A stretch of 64,000 nt of DNA from Hawksworthiomyces lignivorus (GCA_002917075.1 NTMA01000098.1:85680-149679); one strand, 5' to 3'; shown: positions 43,568 to 55,200, counted from the first letter of the stretch. Translations and numbers: made by a program. Notes: generated by a model not told the origin, from the sequence alone.

Positions 43568-44562
43568 ATGGCTCCTATTTATGCGGACCACCCGTTCAAG
43601 CTGATTCCGGACCCGCGCAAGGTCCGGAAGGAAGGCGTAGAGGTATGTTCTACTATGATATTTACTTTTCTATTATATGAAGCTATCCAGCACCTCTGCC
43701 AAAATTTGCATGGCCGCCGTTGTCCTTTATGGATATGTTTATATCGCTGCGGTAGTACCATGCTAAGCTATAAATTCTTATTTTGCAGTATGACATGTTT
43801 GAAAATGTAGCTGGCGAGATGACCTGCGTTCACAATTGCCTCATTCGTGGCATCAACTCCATCTACCTTCAAGCACCACACATCACGGCCCGTGATGCAA
43901 AGGACTTTGCCAATTACGCACATCAGTGGTACTTAGTCGTGCATGTCCACCATAGCGGTGAAGAGACTGGGTTCTTTCCAGCCGTTGAGGTCCTTGCTGG
44001 AGAGCCGGGTATCATGGAAGCCAGCGTTGAGGAGCACCATGCCTTCTTCGAGGGGCTCGAGCAATTCGGAGCCTATACGAAGGAATGCGCCGACGGCCAA
44101 AAGGAATTCGACGGGAAGCACCTAATATCGATTATCGATAGTTTCGGCCCGGCGCTGAGCGAGCATCTGGTTTCAGAAATCGTGACGCTGGATGGCCTGC
44201 GGCGGTTTGGGACAGAGAAGCTCAAGGATCTACCAACTCTCATTCGTCAGGCAGGAGACGAGTCTCTCGTGCGTCACCTCAAGCCTTTTGACGTTTTCAT
44301 TTTTCTGTGAATTATCCTGCTAACAAGTTAATAGAAGCACGCTGGATTCTTCACTGGTGTGCCATTCATCTTGGTCAACATCGACGCAAATTTTGAAGAC
44401 GGCCGCTGGACCAGCTTCCCACCTGCGCCAGCATTTATGTTGTTTATCCTCCGCAATTTCGCCTGGCATATGCATTCCAACTGGTGGCGATTCGCATCGT
44501 GTAATCGATTCTCGGTTCTGCAGTCTCTGCAGTTTGTCCCCGAAGAGAAAGAACAAAACTAA
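43568..44562 (+). CDS. Hemerythrin-like (HHE cation-binding) domain protein
   Basis: Exons are 43568-43642, 43789-44292 and 44335-44562 (268 aa, in frame). The second intron is only 42 bases (44293-44334), with a weak GTTTTC donor but a good CTAAC branch site; no other join keeps the frame into the conserved KHAGFFTGVPFI block. The HHE ligand pattern is visible: CVHNCLIRGIN, then VVHVHHSGEETGFFPAVE, EHHAFFEGLEQF and a later ALSEHL. These His/Glu residues suit a di-iron four-helix bundle. There is no signal peptide. Fungal members are small cytosolic proteins of unknown role; oxygen or iron sensing is speculation. Confidence 0.82.
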
Positions 44563-46159
44563 ACGTTCCTCTCCTAATTTATGTTCCCCGTCTCCGTTAT
44601 GTATAATTCAGATCACGATTAGATACCTCTTATGATAGCCCACAAAGATAAATACCTTTAGCCAACGATATGTACTAGGCTCTGGCGCTGGAGCCATATA
44701 TGCTTAGTTGTTAATGATCCATACCAAGCATATTATACAGAAAGCAACGACATAGAGTGAAGGCCGCGGCACGGATTTCACACCACGTGATACTTGTGCT
44801 TGAAGGCTCCAAGAACAGCAGGAATTTCAGGGTATATATCGGTCAGAGAGTCCAGACTCGCACGAAAGCCACCTTCAAGCAGCTTTCATATAGCCATCGT
44901 TATAGAAGAATATCTCATTTATGTATGTTTTCTCGTTTCTGGAACTTTATACAGTTTTGATCCGTTGCCCAAGCAAAACGGCCGCACAAATTACACTGGA
45001 CTCTGAGTTCTCGTCGAAGTTATCGAGTTGCTGTTCTTTTTTTAGCTTCCACAACGAGTATAGACATAAAAGAAAATAATTACTTTCGTCCAGTCTGGGG
45101 AAATGAATGGAAGTATGGGGGAAGTGTGAGAACCAACGAAACGCTGCACCGGGACAACGAACCGTTTCCTGGATATATCCAACGGCTGCCCATCATCGTG
45201 ATGATTGACAAATATTTGCCCCAGGAAAAAGTATGTGGAGAAACTCTGCTTTGAATCATTGGCAGTCATTGCCCTGTTTAATATAGAAAGACACAGAAGA
45301 CTAGCTACAGATGCAAAGCATACACCTGATCAATGTAGTCTACGGCAGTCACGGTAGTCACGGCACCTCGACTTCACAAGCAACAGCTCCACAGCCTAAT
45401 TTACCACTATAACCGCACAAATGAGCGGCATTTGGCTAGCCAAAGGACTATTGGCTGGGTTATTTTCCGGTAATGTAGATATCTTGTAGATTATATATAA
45501 AATTTCTGCGCGCAATTTTTTGCACTTGCTCGTGAAAGAGTGGAATGAACCGGCAAGAACAGAGGCAAGATATTCACATCTATGAGGTAGGGGGGAATCA
45601 AGTACGCAGATTCAGGTTGGAAACATTGAGGGAAAAGCGCGCGAGAAGATAATATCTGTAGCTGAAAGGCACGCCAGCAACGATCCATTATATTAGAGAA
45701 TGTGCTAGATAGCGTGGCCATGTTATTGGGAGACATCTAGATATTACCAAATCGCCATGGTAAAAGGCAAAAAAGGGCAAAGACTAATATCAGTCGGCAA
45801 TTGTAACCCAGTCACGTTTTGTCTTTAGTCTTGTTTATGATCATATTTCTGGAATATACGGGGGCGGAGAGGACAAGGGGGAGATGAATATGGGATGAAA
45901 AGATGGAGAAGGAGAGAAGCCAGAAGTGAAGCCGAGCAACTAGAACTGTTCCATTCTCTTGAGATAATAAATCCCCAGTGGTGCCCTCCTTTAAATATTG
46001 TACACTAGTTCATCTCTCCTCCCTTTTTCTTTTCTTTTTGATTTCTCTTTTTGGACAGGAAACGTTGTAACCCGGTTGAAAAAGTCCGTGATAATACCGT
46101 TTCGTCATCCTAGCAGTGCACGATCAAAATCATTTGAACGAGCAAACGCACCAGGCACA
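44563..46159. other. Intergenic region upstream of the DUF1996 gene
   Basis: This is 1.6 kb with no recognised gene. A TTTAAATA element lies at about 45992-45999, roughly 165 bp before the next ATG, and pyrimidine-rich sequence follows it, as in a fungal promoter. Confidence 0.5.
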
Positions 46160-47270
46160 ATGTATTGGAAGTCCCTTCTTGCCACTGCGGTGGCCGTTGC
46201 GCCCAGCGTCGAGGCCGCCACCACCCTCCGCTTCTCCTGCTCTCAGCTTGTCGTTGAGCGTCTTGATCCGTAAGTTGGGAAGAAGGAAGACTTCAGAGTT
46301 TTGAAGGAAAAAAAAAAAGAAGATGCAAAAGTGAAACTGCCGAAAATTGGACTAACAAGCTGCCAGCCTTGTCAACCCCGGTGTCAACCCATCGCCCCAT
46401 CTGCACCAGGTCGTCGGCGGCAACGCCTTCAACACCACGATGGACCACACCATCAATGACATGCCCACGACCGCAACATGCACATCGTGCACGCCCGTGG
46501 AGGACTTCTCCAACTACTGGACGGCGGTGCTCTTCTTCCGCGCCCGCAACGGCACCTTCCGCCGCGTCAATACCTTTGGCAACGAGCTCGGCTTCACGCA
46601 GGCCGCCGGCGGTCAGACCGTGTACTACCTGACGCAGGGCAACGGCAAGGTCACGGCTTTCAAGCCCGGTTTCCGCATGACCGTCGGCGACCCCAGCTTC
46701 CGCACGGCGGCTCAGATCCGCAAGTACCCGATGCTCACGTACACCTGCCTGCAGTCCAGCATGACCCGGTCGGGCGCCACCACGGACTTCCCCAAGGGCG
46801 CGTGCCCCGCCGGCATCATGGCCAGCGTGCGCTTCCCGACCTGCTGGAACGGCAAGGACCTGGACAGCCCCGACCACCAGAGCCACACCGCCTACCCGCA
46901 GGGCGGCGGCTGCCCCGCCACCCACCCCGTCACCGTACCCCAGGTGTTCTACGAGACCTACTGGGACACCCGGCCGTTCAACAACAAGGCTGAGTGGCCT
47001 GCTGACGGCTCCCAGCCGTTCGTCTGGTCCTTCGGCGACAAGACCGGCTACGGCCTCCACGCCGACTACGTGTTCGGCTGGAAGGGCGACGCTTTGCAGC
47101 GCGCTATGGACGCCAACTGCAACAGCGACCTGTTCGCCAACAAGATCAACTGCCCCACCCTCAAGGTGCAGACCATCCAGGAGGCCAACAAGTGCACGCA
47201 GAAGCGCCAGGTGGGCGAGGATTTGGACAGCTGGCTGTCGGCCCTGCCAGGCGGCATGGAGGTCAACTAA
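46160..47270 (+). CDS. Secreted DUF1996 protein
   Basis: Exons are 46160-46269 and 46367-47270 (337 aa). The intron donor GTAAGT and acceptor GCCAG join to give [20 protein letters not shown], a family hallmark. A signal peptide ([19 protein letters not shown]) precedes the mature start near [10 protein letters not shown]. Typical DUF1996 blocks are [30 protein letters not shown], then [18 protein letters not shown] and [18 protein letters not shown]. Several conserved cysteines suggest an extracellular disulfide-bonded fold. No WSC domain or GPI signal is attached, unlike some relatives. The biochemical function of the family is unknown. Strong GC-ending codons suggest good expression. Confidence 0.9.
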
Positions 47271-47618
47271 TGGAATGGAGTGGTTCATCGGAGGCTAGAA
47301 CAGAAGTTAATAGCACGAAAGGCAGAACAAGAATACAAAGAAATTCCTTTTGTATCTTTCAATGCTTATGAGGATTGTTGTTGTGTACGCTCTTTGGTAG
47401 GACTCTTCTTTCATTCTTCGTTTCCTTCCGATTGGAATTTTGGAAACCCTGTCGCTATTTCTAGTTGTCTTTTGAGGTATATATAGCGTCATAATATTAT
47501 TGAATTTGCGAAGAAGCAGAGTACAGGATTCGACTAAGAAGATGCGAGCCCACGCCATCAATCCGCCAGTTATAAAGGGGCAGATCCAGCTGTGTATGCC
47601 ATTAACTTTTGCTTTCTT

Positions 47619-47670
47619 GCAGCGGCAGCAGCAGCGGCTGTAATAGCAGAAGCAGCAGGAACAGCAGCCG
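47619..47670. repeat. Interrupted CAG/GCA triplet repeat preceded by acceptor-like sequence
   Basis: GCAGC units with CGG and GAA interruptions run for about 50 bases, directly after TTTTGCTTTCTTGCAG, which is a textbook 3' splice site. In one frame this encodes an alanine-rich segment ending in a TGA at about 47693. It could be a last exon of an unseen gene or simple repeat expansion. Confidence 0.6.
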
Positions 47671-47968
47671 GATTTTGGTTCTACAGCTGAGCGGGATGAT
47701 ATTAAACGAACAAAACCGGCTCTAGTTTTTGATGGCTCACGTTGTTTGCGGAATGAAAGTTAAGTGGCGGGAAACAAGAACGAAAAAGCTCCATAGACCG
47801 GCAGAAGAAAGACTGGAAAAGAGAAATTTTTTTCTCTCTTGAGACAGATTTTACGCCCTCAAGTATGTATGTGCCTTTGGCTCAAGAATTAATCAAGCAA
47901 AATATACTTCTTCAATGAGAACCTTGAATGGTACTATATATGCAAAATACTTTTGCTCTGTATGACTT

Positions 47969-48010
47969 TTTTCTTTCTTTCTTTCTTTTTTGAAAAAAAA
48001 AGAAAGAAAA
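47969..48010. repeat. CTTT/GAAA inverted repeat
   Basis: TTTTCTTTCTTT (47969-47980) is exactly complementary to AAAGAAAGAAAA (47999-48010), with inner T and A runs extending the pairing. It lies in the convergent 3' region and could stall polymerase or form a hairpin in transcripts. Confidence 0.7.
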
Positions 48011-48377
48011 TTGCTATTCACTTGTTTCATTACTCCTATGGCGACTTCGTTATTGGAGGTTGAAACCGGGAAGATCTGCCTGCCTTACATGCAACTTTGA
48101 ATCTCCCGCTCATTGTGATACATGACGCGGCGCAGAATCGGACAAACGGGAACTAAACACTCTGATGCTGGATCAAATCACGATGAAAGATATGCTTCTG
48201 TGTAATATGTACCGATTGAAAGAAGAGAAGAAATATATACATATATGTATGCTCTCTCATGCTAAACAAAACTAAGGGGATATCCTTGAAAATATGAGAG
48301 CTAATCCATCAAACCGTCGTGTCATCCAAAAAAACTAAGAGGCAATAATGAGACAGAAAATTATGTCTCAGACAGAA

Positions 48378-49199
48378 CTATAAGCTGTCGAGAAGTGAAT
48401 GAAGCAAAGCACCTATGCTTACCAGCCAGAAGAGTAATGGCTGGCACTGGAACAGGTTGGAACAGCCAGCGGACGTGCCGGCAGCTGCGTTGGCTGTATT
48501 CGTAGACGGTGCTGAGGGTGAAGAACCGGCAAGAACCTTTTTGCCCGAAGGGTACTCGATATTGTAGACAGGTTGGCTTTTCAAGGACACTGGATCGCCT
48601 AGCTGACTCGGACAAGCTGGCTGGTTCTGGTCCGGCCAATTGGTGAGCGTGCATGTCTGGTCGACGCCATAGGTGCAGATAGAATCGAGGATATTATAGA
48701 GAACGTAATTCTTGGCTACCCAGCTCTTGTTACCCGCGGCCTCTTGCTCAAGACAGCTGTTTAAGAAATTCATGCTGTTGGCGGCGCTCAGGGGCAAGGC
48801 TGAATGAGGCGTATTTATTAGGCTGGCACACTTGGAAGCGTCGACGTTCTCGGTCTGCATGGCGACAGCACCTCCAGCAGTTGGGTCGGAAGTGGCGGAT
48901 TTCCCAGTCATGAGGTAGTTCCAAGCATCATAGCTGACATCGTGCGCTCCGCCGGACTGGTCTATGCGGAGAAGATATACGGAGCGCCCTTCATATGAGA
49001 GGGACACACAGATATTGTTGCAGTCAACAGACGCTGGCCAGTAGGCAACGCGGTTAGTATTAATTTTGCAGCCAAGTACACCGACAGACGAGGAGTAACT
49101 ATCGTGAGGAGTGGCCCAGACGGTCTGCGAGTCGGCGACAGCGCGTTGCGCCTGAAATACGGCAGCTAGCGCCGAAGTATAGAGAGTGAAGTGACGCAT
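48378..49199 (-). CDS. Secreted, probably GPI-anchored protein of unknown function
   Basis: This is a single exon of 273 aa with ATG at 49199. A signal peptide (MRHFTLYTSALAAVFQAQRA) is followed by a cysteine-containing domain: VLGCKINTNRVAYWP, then DCNNICVSLSYEGRSVYLL and SGGAHDVSYDAWNYL. About eight cysteines are present, consistent with a disulfide-bonded extracellular domain; a double-psi beta-barrel of expansin/RlpA type is possible but unproven. A Ser/Thr/Ala-rich linker (SSPSAPSTNTANAAAG) precedes a hydrophobic C-terminus (LLFWLVSIGALLHSLL), the pattern of GPI attachment. The likely place is the cell wall or plasma-membrane surface. Confidence 0.75.
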   Translation of the reverse strand: MRHFTLYTSALAAVFQAQRAVADSQTVWATPHDSYSSSVGVLGCKINTNRVAYWPASVDCNNICVSLSYEGRSVYLLRIDQSGGAHDVSYDAWNYLMTGKSATSDPTAGGAVAMQTENVDASKCASLINTPHSALPLSAANSMNFLNSCLEQEAAGNKSWVAKNYVLYNILDSICTYGVDQTCTLTNWPDQNQPACPSQLGDPVSLKSQPVYNIEYPSGKKVLAGSSPSAPSTNTANAAAGTSAGCSNLFQCQPLLFWLVSIGALLHSLLDSL

Positions 49200-50466
49200 C
49201 GTTGTGAAGCTAGAAGGAAGCCACAGAAGAAAAGGAGAAACAAAAAGTTCAGCAATTCAACGCAGTGAATATCTCTTAGAAAAGAAAGAATCCGGGTCGA
49301 CCGGGAAAAGCGAAACGCAGAAGGGAGGCGGGACAGCGAGGAGAGAGAACCGAAACTCTCGAACAGAATAAAGTCGCGGATGGAAAAGGGACAGCCTGGG
49401 TCGATCCGAAGTAAAGAGCGTCAAGTCATGGAAGCGAGAGAAGTTTGCAGAAGAATACTGCACGTTTCGACGAAAGAAATTAACGAAAGTCGGGTTGATC
49501 GTCGTCGCGATGCCGTGGTGCTGTCGACTAGAATGAATGTCTAGATTTCGCTGATCTCCACGGCGTAGATGCCATTTATAAAAGAGTGGATTCTAAAAAG
49601 ACGATAAAGTGGCGGACATGACGATAGTCGCGAATATCTGCAACAAAAAGAAAGGAGCGTGAGTTGTAGGATGTAAAAGAGAGAACGGAAAACAGAATAT
49701 CGTCAAAAAGGGATTGCGACCACAGGAAACAGGTGAGAGTAGAGCCTTGGGCAGCGGGGAGCGAGGATAAAGCGAAGGAGAGGCCGTCGTTGGGCGCGCG
49801 CGCCTGCCATTGAGTCTTCATCAATTTGCACGAATAAATAAAATTAGAGTAGCTTTTTGGTTCCTGGCAGGGTGCCTTCCTTCCCCTGTGCACATTTCCC
49901 TCTGCTTTCTCTCCCCAGGTCGTACCTGCAAGTTTTACCAGGAAAGGACTAGTGTCTCTCGGCGCTACGGATGAAAGTGGATTAGGCCGTTTGTTTAATG
50001 TGGATCTCTGGCACGAGCCTCCCAGTCACAGTTGCTTTTTGCTTTGAAAAAAGAAATAAAAATTTCTTGAGAGGTACCAAAAAGAGTAGCTGCCAAAAAA
50101 AAAAAAAAAACGTACAGCAGCGGGTATTCGCTGGTCGTCACCGACCCAACTACTAATCCGCCGATTACTGGTTTAACTAGGGGAGAGCGGACGGGATCCC
50201 GTGCTTTCCAGTATCTATGGCCGTACGTGAGATGTGTGAGATGCTGATTGCTATTTAAAGACGAGGACAAGGACTTCGCACTACGGGCGGCTGTGAGAAA
50301 CCGAAACACCTATAGCACTACTTATGATCTTACAAGTAGTCTATTAAAGACATGCCTTTTATGTTGTGCTTTTTATTTACATTTCTCAAATGACTTTTTA
50401 TGTATTTACAAGACCCAGCAGGACATCTGAACCTATTCTTTTTTGTTTTGTTTTGGCTGCGTTTTG
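49200..50466. other. Intergenic region
   Basis: This is 1.27 kb upstream of the secreted-protein gene and downstream of the GDSL gene, with an A16-18 run near 50094-50110. No gene is seen. Confidence 0.5.
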
Positions 50467-51980
50467 CTACTTGCTCGCCGCGCACACGTTCGGGCCGGCT
50501 GCTAGTGCCTTGGCTAGCTCCTGGGCCACAACGTCATGGATTGGATACGTCGGATGCAGACTGTTGAGCCAGAAGTACTGGTTGACCGGGACGCCGCAGG
50601 CGGGCCGGAGTGTGTCAGGTGCCGGCGTGCCATTGGCATAGGACTGGCAGAAGCTGGTCGTGTTCTCTATGGCGGCCGTCTGCGGATATGCGGCCGGGTT
50701 GTCGAGCACGGCGTTGAAGGGCGCGCCCGTGTCGAGCACCCAGACGTTGGCATCGGCTGCGTGCGCGGCCTGCAGCTTCGCGGCGATCTCGGTCTCCACC
50801 AGGTCGTTCCACGCCGCAATGTCGGCCTTCTCCAGCGCCTGCGCGTCCTTGCCGTTGCCCGCGGTCAGGGGGCTGCGGTCCACTGGTGGCACAGTGAGAA
50901 AGGCGAAGTTGCGCCCCCCAGCCGCGTAGAGGCGGTCGACGAGATCGGCATAAACGGCAAAGATCTGCGCGTTGATTGCGGCAGACCCATTGGCGCCGCG
51001 GGAGTAGCTGTTGCCAACGTCGTTGATGCCGATCCAGACCGCGAACAGGGTGTCGCTACCTTGCCAGTGCGGCGCGTCTGGCGCGGTCGGTGTGCTGCCG
51101 TTGACGCTGACGTAGCCAGGAAGAAACTCCGTGAGCACCTGATCTTTCACGGAAAGAACCGTAGGTTGGTAGGGCGCCACCAGCTTCGAGTCGACGGTGG
51201 CACCGCCGAAGGCCAGGTTGTACGTCTGCAGAATCGACGCGTTGTACTTTGTGGTCAGGTACCCGACCCAGTTGGGTCCATTAGATGCCGTATACCCGGG
51301 ATAGGGCGGATTGCCCATGGGGTTGGACTGCGACGGCGCAGGCGTGTGTGTGAAATTGAATCCCGTTTGCGTGTAACTGTCACCACTGTTCACATTATTA
51401 GAATACTACCACATTTGAGGAGGGAGAGGTCATGGACTTGCAAGATAAATGCGTATTTGACGGCCCCCCAGCCAGGCCACTGTGACGTAGCTTTACAGGT
51501 TCCATTGGATTGTGCAGCCGACAACGATGAAAAGGGAAACGCAAAGCCATTGCCGGCTAACAAAGAGGCCGCAAGGGCACTAGACGCCAGCTGCCGAACG
51601 TGATACATGGCGGTCAGAACGAATGCGGTGACAACAAAGGCAGAGAGAGTGTACGCCGTTGCAGTGACAATAGTCGGAGTACGGCACCGATGAAAATGCG
51701 CCTTGTCCCCGTTCAGTGCTGCTTTTTCGGAGATCGCAGAATGAATTGGAGAGGAAGATGTGACACCACTGCCATAAGAAGAAAGAAAAGGCCGAGTGCA
51801 CCTTCCATAGGAGCGCAAAGATGACCCAAGACGGCGGCGACGATATACGTAGACAATCGTGCCAATAACACTTCCCCCCATCAGCAACACCAGCAACCTA
51901 GGAAGAGCATCCGCCGAGATCATCCGTGCCAGCTCATTTAGAGAGGCCATAGCGGTTGCTTGGTGCGCTTCGCTTGACAT
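50467..51980 (-). CDS. GDSL/SGNH (CE16-type) acetylesterase with GC-AG intron and N-terminal membrane segments
   Basis: Exons are 51980-51442 and 51385-50467 (485 aa, in frame). The 56-base intron starts GCAAGT and ends ACAG: a GC-AG intron. Only this donor rebuilds KYAFI|FGDSYTQTGFNF, which holds the nucleophile serine block of SGNH hydrolases. Further blocks are the Gly block NLAFGGATVD, the Asn block WIGINDVG and the His block SLHPTYPIHD. The start is uncertain. From 51980 the protein has two hydrophobic segments (LPRLLVLLMGGSVIGTIVYVY, and a second near residues 103-124) and a basic loop. From the internal ATG at 51608 it would have an ordinary signal peptide (MYHVRQLASSALAASLLAG). CE16 enzymes remove acetyl groups from hemicellulose oligosaccharides. 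Confidence 0.85.
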
Positions 51981-53342
51981 TTGTCCCTACCTAGAGGGCG
52001 ATTAAATTAATTAATAGACCTCTCTGAACGTAGCCAGCCGCAATAATTCGGATTTCAGGCACGAGCATCGGGAAAGGGAAATTCTCATAGAAAACTGTTA
52101 GTCGTCATAGTAATCTATTACTGCCTCCGAGGTCTCTCAAACTAAATGTGCTTTCTTGTAAAAAAGGAAAGATGAAGCTGCTTGATTTCGACTGCTAACT
52201 TCGAGTTGCCCAGAAGAGCCAGTCAGTGTCCCATGCGTCGGGCCTGACGATAGTGTATGCGGGGGAAAGGTATTCAAAAGTTGAAATGTGAGAGAATACA
52301 GCGGAGATGAAACTACTAGAATGCGACGAGCTGTATACAGTACGATATCCAGAAGAGCAAGAGGCATAGCAATCTTAGAGCATGCAAGATGTCAGACGAC
52401 TAGAATAGTAACATCTGAAACGAGCGGGGAGCTAGATGAGCCACATAACCAAGCTGGCTGTTCATTCCGTTCTCTTCGCTCAGCTTCCCCACTTTGCACT
52501 GCTCCCCTATTAATCGGTTCCATGTTTGAATTTCGATATCTCAAAATCCACCATTGCCCTCGAGATACTCAGCGTACATAGTTTGTTATGTCTACAGTGA
52601 AGGGTAGTGGATAAGTGGGCGATATGCCAAATCACTGTCTTTCCGGGTGATTACTGCCTTGCGTTATAGGCCGGAGTTGGGATCTTAGTGGTCGCGGAGT
52701 TCTTGCTCCCGCCCTCCTGGTTTTGGGTAACGTGAGAGGATGTAGAACTTCAGTATGATACGTATTACAGCACGACGAGATACTGGGCATTTCGACAGTT
52801 TTGCGTACGACAGAGAATAGTCAAGGATACTGACGTTGTTGTAATGGCTCCTCGAAACCGAGCATTTATGGCCGTTGAAGCGTCTTGTCCGAGTTGCAGA
52901 AGCGCTTGTTACGTGAACCTTTTTTTTTTTTTGAGTGATGCAAATCAAACAAGGCAACTTAATGTGAGAATCAGGGTAGAAAAACATGTCATTTCGTCGT
53001 TGCTTGATCTAAAGGAAAGAGCCGTTGAATACATTCGTCTCTACCCAAGGCACGCACATGTAATACCAAAAAGAAAGCAGAATCTCAAACATTTCTTCGT
53101 ATACCGAATCAAATTTGCTAGAACCCGACGCATCGTTATGAAATCAAAAGATACATCTCCACAAAGCACAAAAGAGGAAACGCTATGTAGTGATCAGGTA
53201 AGGGTCGCAAGCATAGCCTTCACCAAGGCAGGTGGCGGACCTGAAACGAAAGAAATTCCTGTTAGCACAAACATTATTCTGACAGAAACAGGCAAACGAG
53301 CGAGAGAGTAAGAGAAAGAATGCAACGCATCGCACCGCACCT
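51981..53342. other. Intergenic region
   Basis: This is 1.36 kb between the GDSL gene start and the 3' end of the DUF8035-like gene. A T13 run lies near 52921. No gene is seen. Confidence 0.5.
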
Positions 53343-55200
53343 TTAGTAATACTTGGGAACGCTGATGGACATCCTACCTTTCTTGTCCTTCTCGATGCGC
53401 AGGCCATGCCGTGGCTCGTGGATCCTCTCTACCTCCTCCTCGTACAATACAACCTCGCCTGAGCTGAGACGCTCGGCAGTCACCAATTCCCCCTCAGGCC
53501 GGTAAACTTCACGATCGTAGTAATAGCGGTCATGGTGGTGGCGGTCATGGAAGTGTGCATACAATGCGCCGTCACCATGCGAATGTGACCGCGACCGGCG
53601 GTGATAGTGGCGGCCATCAACAGGCACAAGCGCCATAGGACCGACGGCGACTTCCTCAGATATCTCGACACGAGGTTCAGCGTCGACAATAACAGCAGGC
53701 TGGCGGACACGAGCCAAGGCGGTAGACGCCGATGTAGTCGTGTAGCTGCGCGCAGGCGAGACGTCACGGACCTTGACCGTGGTGGTATACTCAGCTGGAG
53801 CTGGTGCCGGCATTGGGGGCGGTGCTGTCTGTATGACAACTGGTGCAGGTTGTGGTGCGGGTGGAGGGATTTGCACAGCGGGGGTCATGTAGACGTCCTC
53901 ACGGAGCCGCTCTTTTTCAATGATCTCGCCGTCTGATGTCCTGATTTTGGTTGTCTTTGATTCTATGATTTCCGTCTCACCTATAAAAGGTCAATAGGGA
54001 ACAAGAGGTATCAAAGACGAGCAGATTGCAGTAGACGCTGAGGATGCGAATTGCAAAAGACTAGGGAATACACTCACTCTTTTTGTAGTCCTTGCTCAGC
54101 TTGAGTACGTCATCAATGTTGTCCTGGCCAAGGGCTACCTGAACAACAATAGTGTTTCCCTGGAGTGTTGTGTTAGTTTAGGTGCTGTGTGTAATATATT
54201 AATTTAATATAAATTCCCTGATTTATTAGCCCACCTCCTTGATGAATGGATAGCCAAGGTCGATCAAGGCACGTTCGGATACCAATCTGGCTGGCATCCG
54301 GGTCTTGCCCTTCTTGGGGTACTCGCTGCGGGCGCTCTTCAGCGTGGCGCCGCCGCTGCTGTGGCCAGAAGATGAGCTGTTGGTGGATATTGATCGCGAT
54401 CGAGGGCGGCGCCCGTGGGGCCGGCTCCCATGTGAACCACGGCTGCGGCTTGGACTACGACTATCCTCGCGGCGGGTCTGAACCACCTTCGTCTCGCGGA
54501 TGCGCTCATGCTCGTGCTCTGGGTATGCACGAAAGTCTTCCTCTTGGTCATAGCGCCGGGGGTCGATGCGGATCTCTTCAAACTCGGTGGTGATGTCCCG
54601 CTCGCGCTCGACGGAGCTGTCTCGGCGGCGACGGCGCGGCAGCGGAATAGGAGCATGGGGAACGGGCGGCGGCAGTCGGATATCTTCTCGATGGACAGGG
54701 GCCCGATCATAAGATTCCTCGACCTCTTCGAAGTCGTAGGCACGGCGAGCTGGCCGCCGGTCAAACGTATCGAGGCTGGACTGGCGGCGGATGAGACGAC
54801 CTGGCCGTGGAGGAGGCGGCGGAGAGCGCTCGCGAACGAGCGTCCTGTCCCGTTCAACCGTGACCTTGCGATCAAAGTCTTCGCTGATGACCGGCGGCGG
54901 GCGGCGGCGGGCTGCTGCGGGGAGAATTGCGCTATCGTCGTCTTGCTCGTCAAAATAGCGCCGCTCACGGACGACTCGTTCGTCCTCAAAAGTGCGACCA
55001 CCACGGTTGAATCCACTGTCTGGTGAGCGTTCTCGTACACGAGCTGGCGCCGGCCGGCGGTTTGACGTGTAGGTGATGTCGTCGTCTTCGTAGCGGATGC
55101 GATCGTCGCCATGGCGGTCGCGGTCACGCTCATAGGTAACGCGATCATACTCACGGCGGTTGACATCGCCAGCCGAGGCACGATACGGGTCCCGCGACAT
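53343..55200 (-). CDS. Low-complexity charged protein, DUF8035-like
   Basis: Exons are 55200-54235, 54159-54078 and 53980-53343 (561 aa, in frame). The N-terminal 280 residues are extremely Arg/Asp/Glu-rich (DRVTYERDRDRHGDDRIRYE) with proline and RS stretches (SRSPSRSRGSHGSR). A short conserved globular core follows across both introns: LVSERALIDLGYPFIKE, then GNTIVVQVALGQDNIDDVL and KLSKDYKKSETEIIESKT. This core resembles the fungal DUF8035 domain as I recall it. The C-terminal third is Pro/Ala-rich, then His/Arg/Tyr-rich (HFHDRHHHDRYYYDREVYRP). There is no signal peptide. The RS-like composition suggests a nuclear or RNA-related or phase-separating protein, by inference only. Confidence 0.8.

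Larger units (their letters stand above)
47271..48377. other. Convergent 3' intergenic region with simple repeats
   Basis: The 1.1 kb between the DUF1996 gene (+) and the next gene (-) contains a CAG-rich repeat (47619-47670) and an A/T-rich inverted repeat (47969-48010). No convincing gene is seen. Confidence 0.55.

Noticed and set aside
43105..43569. 154-codon minus-strand frame in front of the hemerythrin-like gene
   Set aside because: Random composition, overlaps the promoter and start of the real gene, no motifs.
46293..47288. 331-codon frame antisense to the DUF1996 gene
   Set aside because: Shadow ORF; the plus strand carries the signal peptide, intron and family blocks.
50536..51603. 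355-codon frame antisense to the GDSL esterase
   Set aside because: Arg/Val/Gly-rich shadow spanning the real intron; no motifs.
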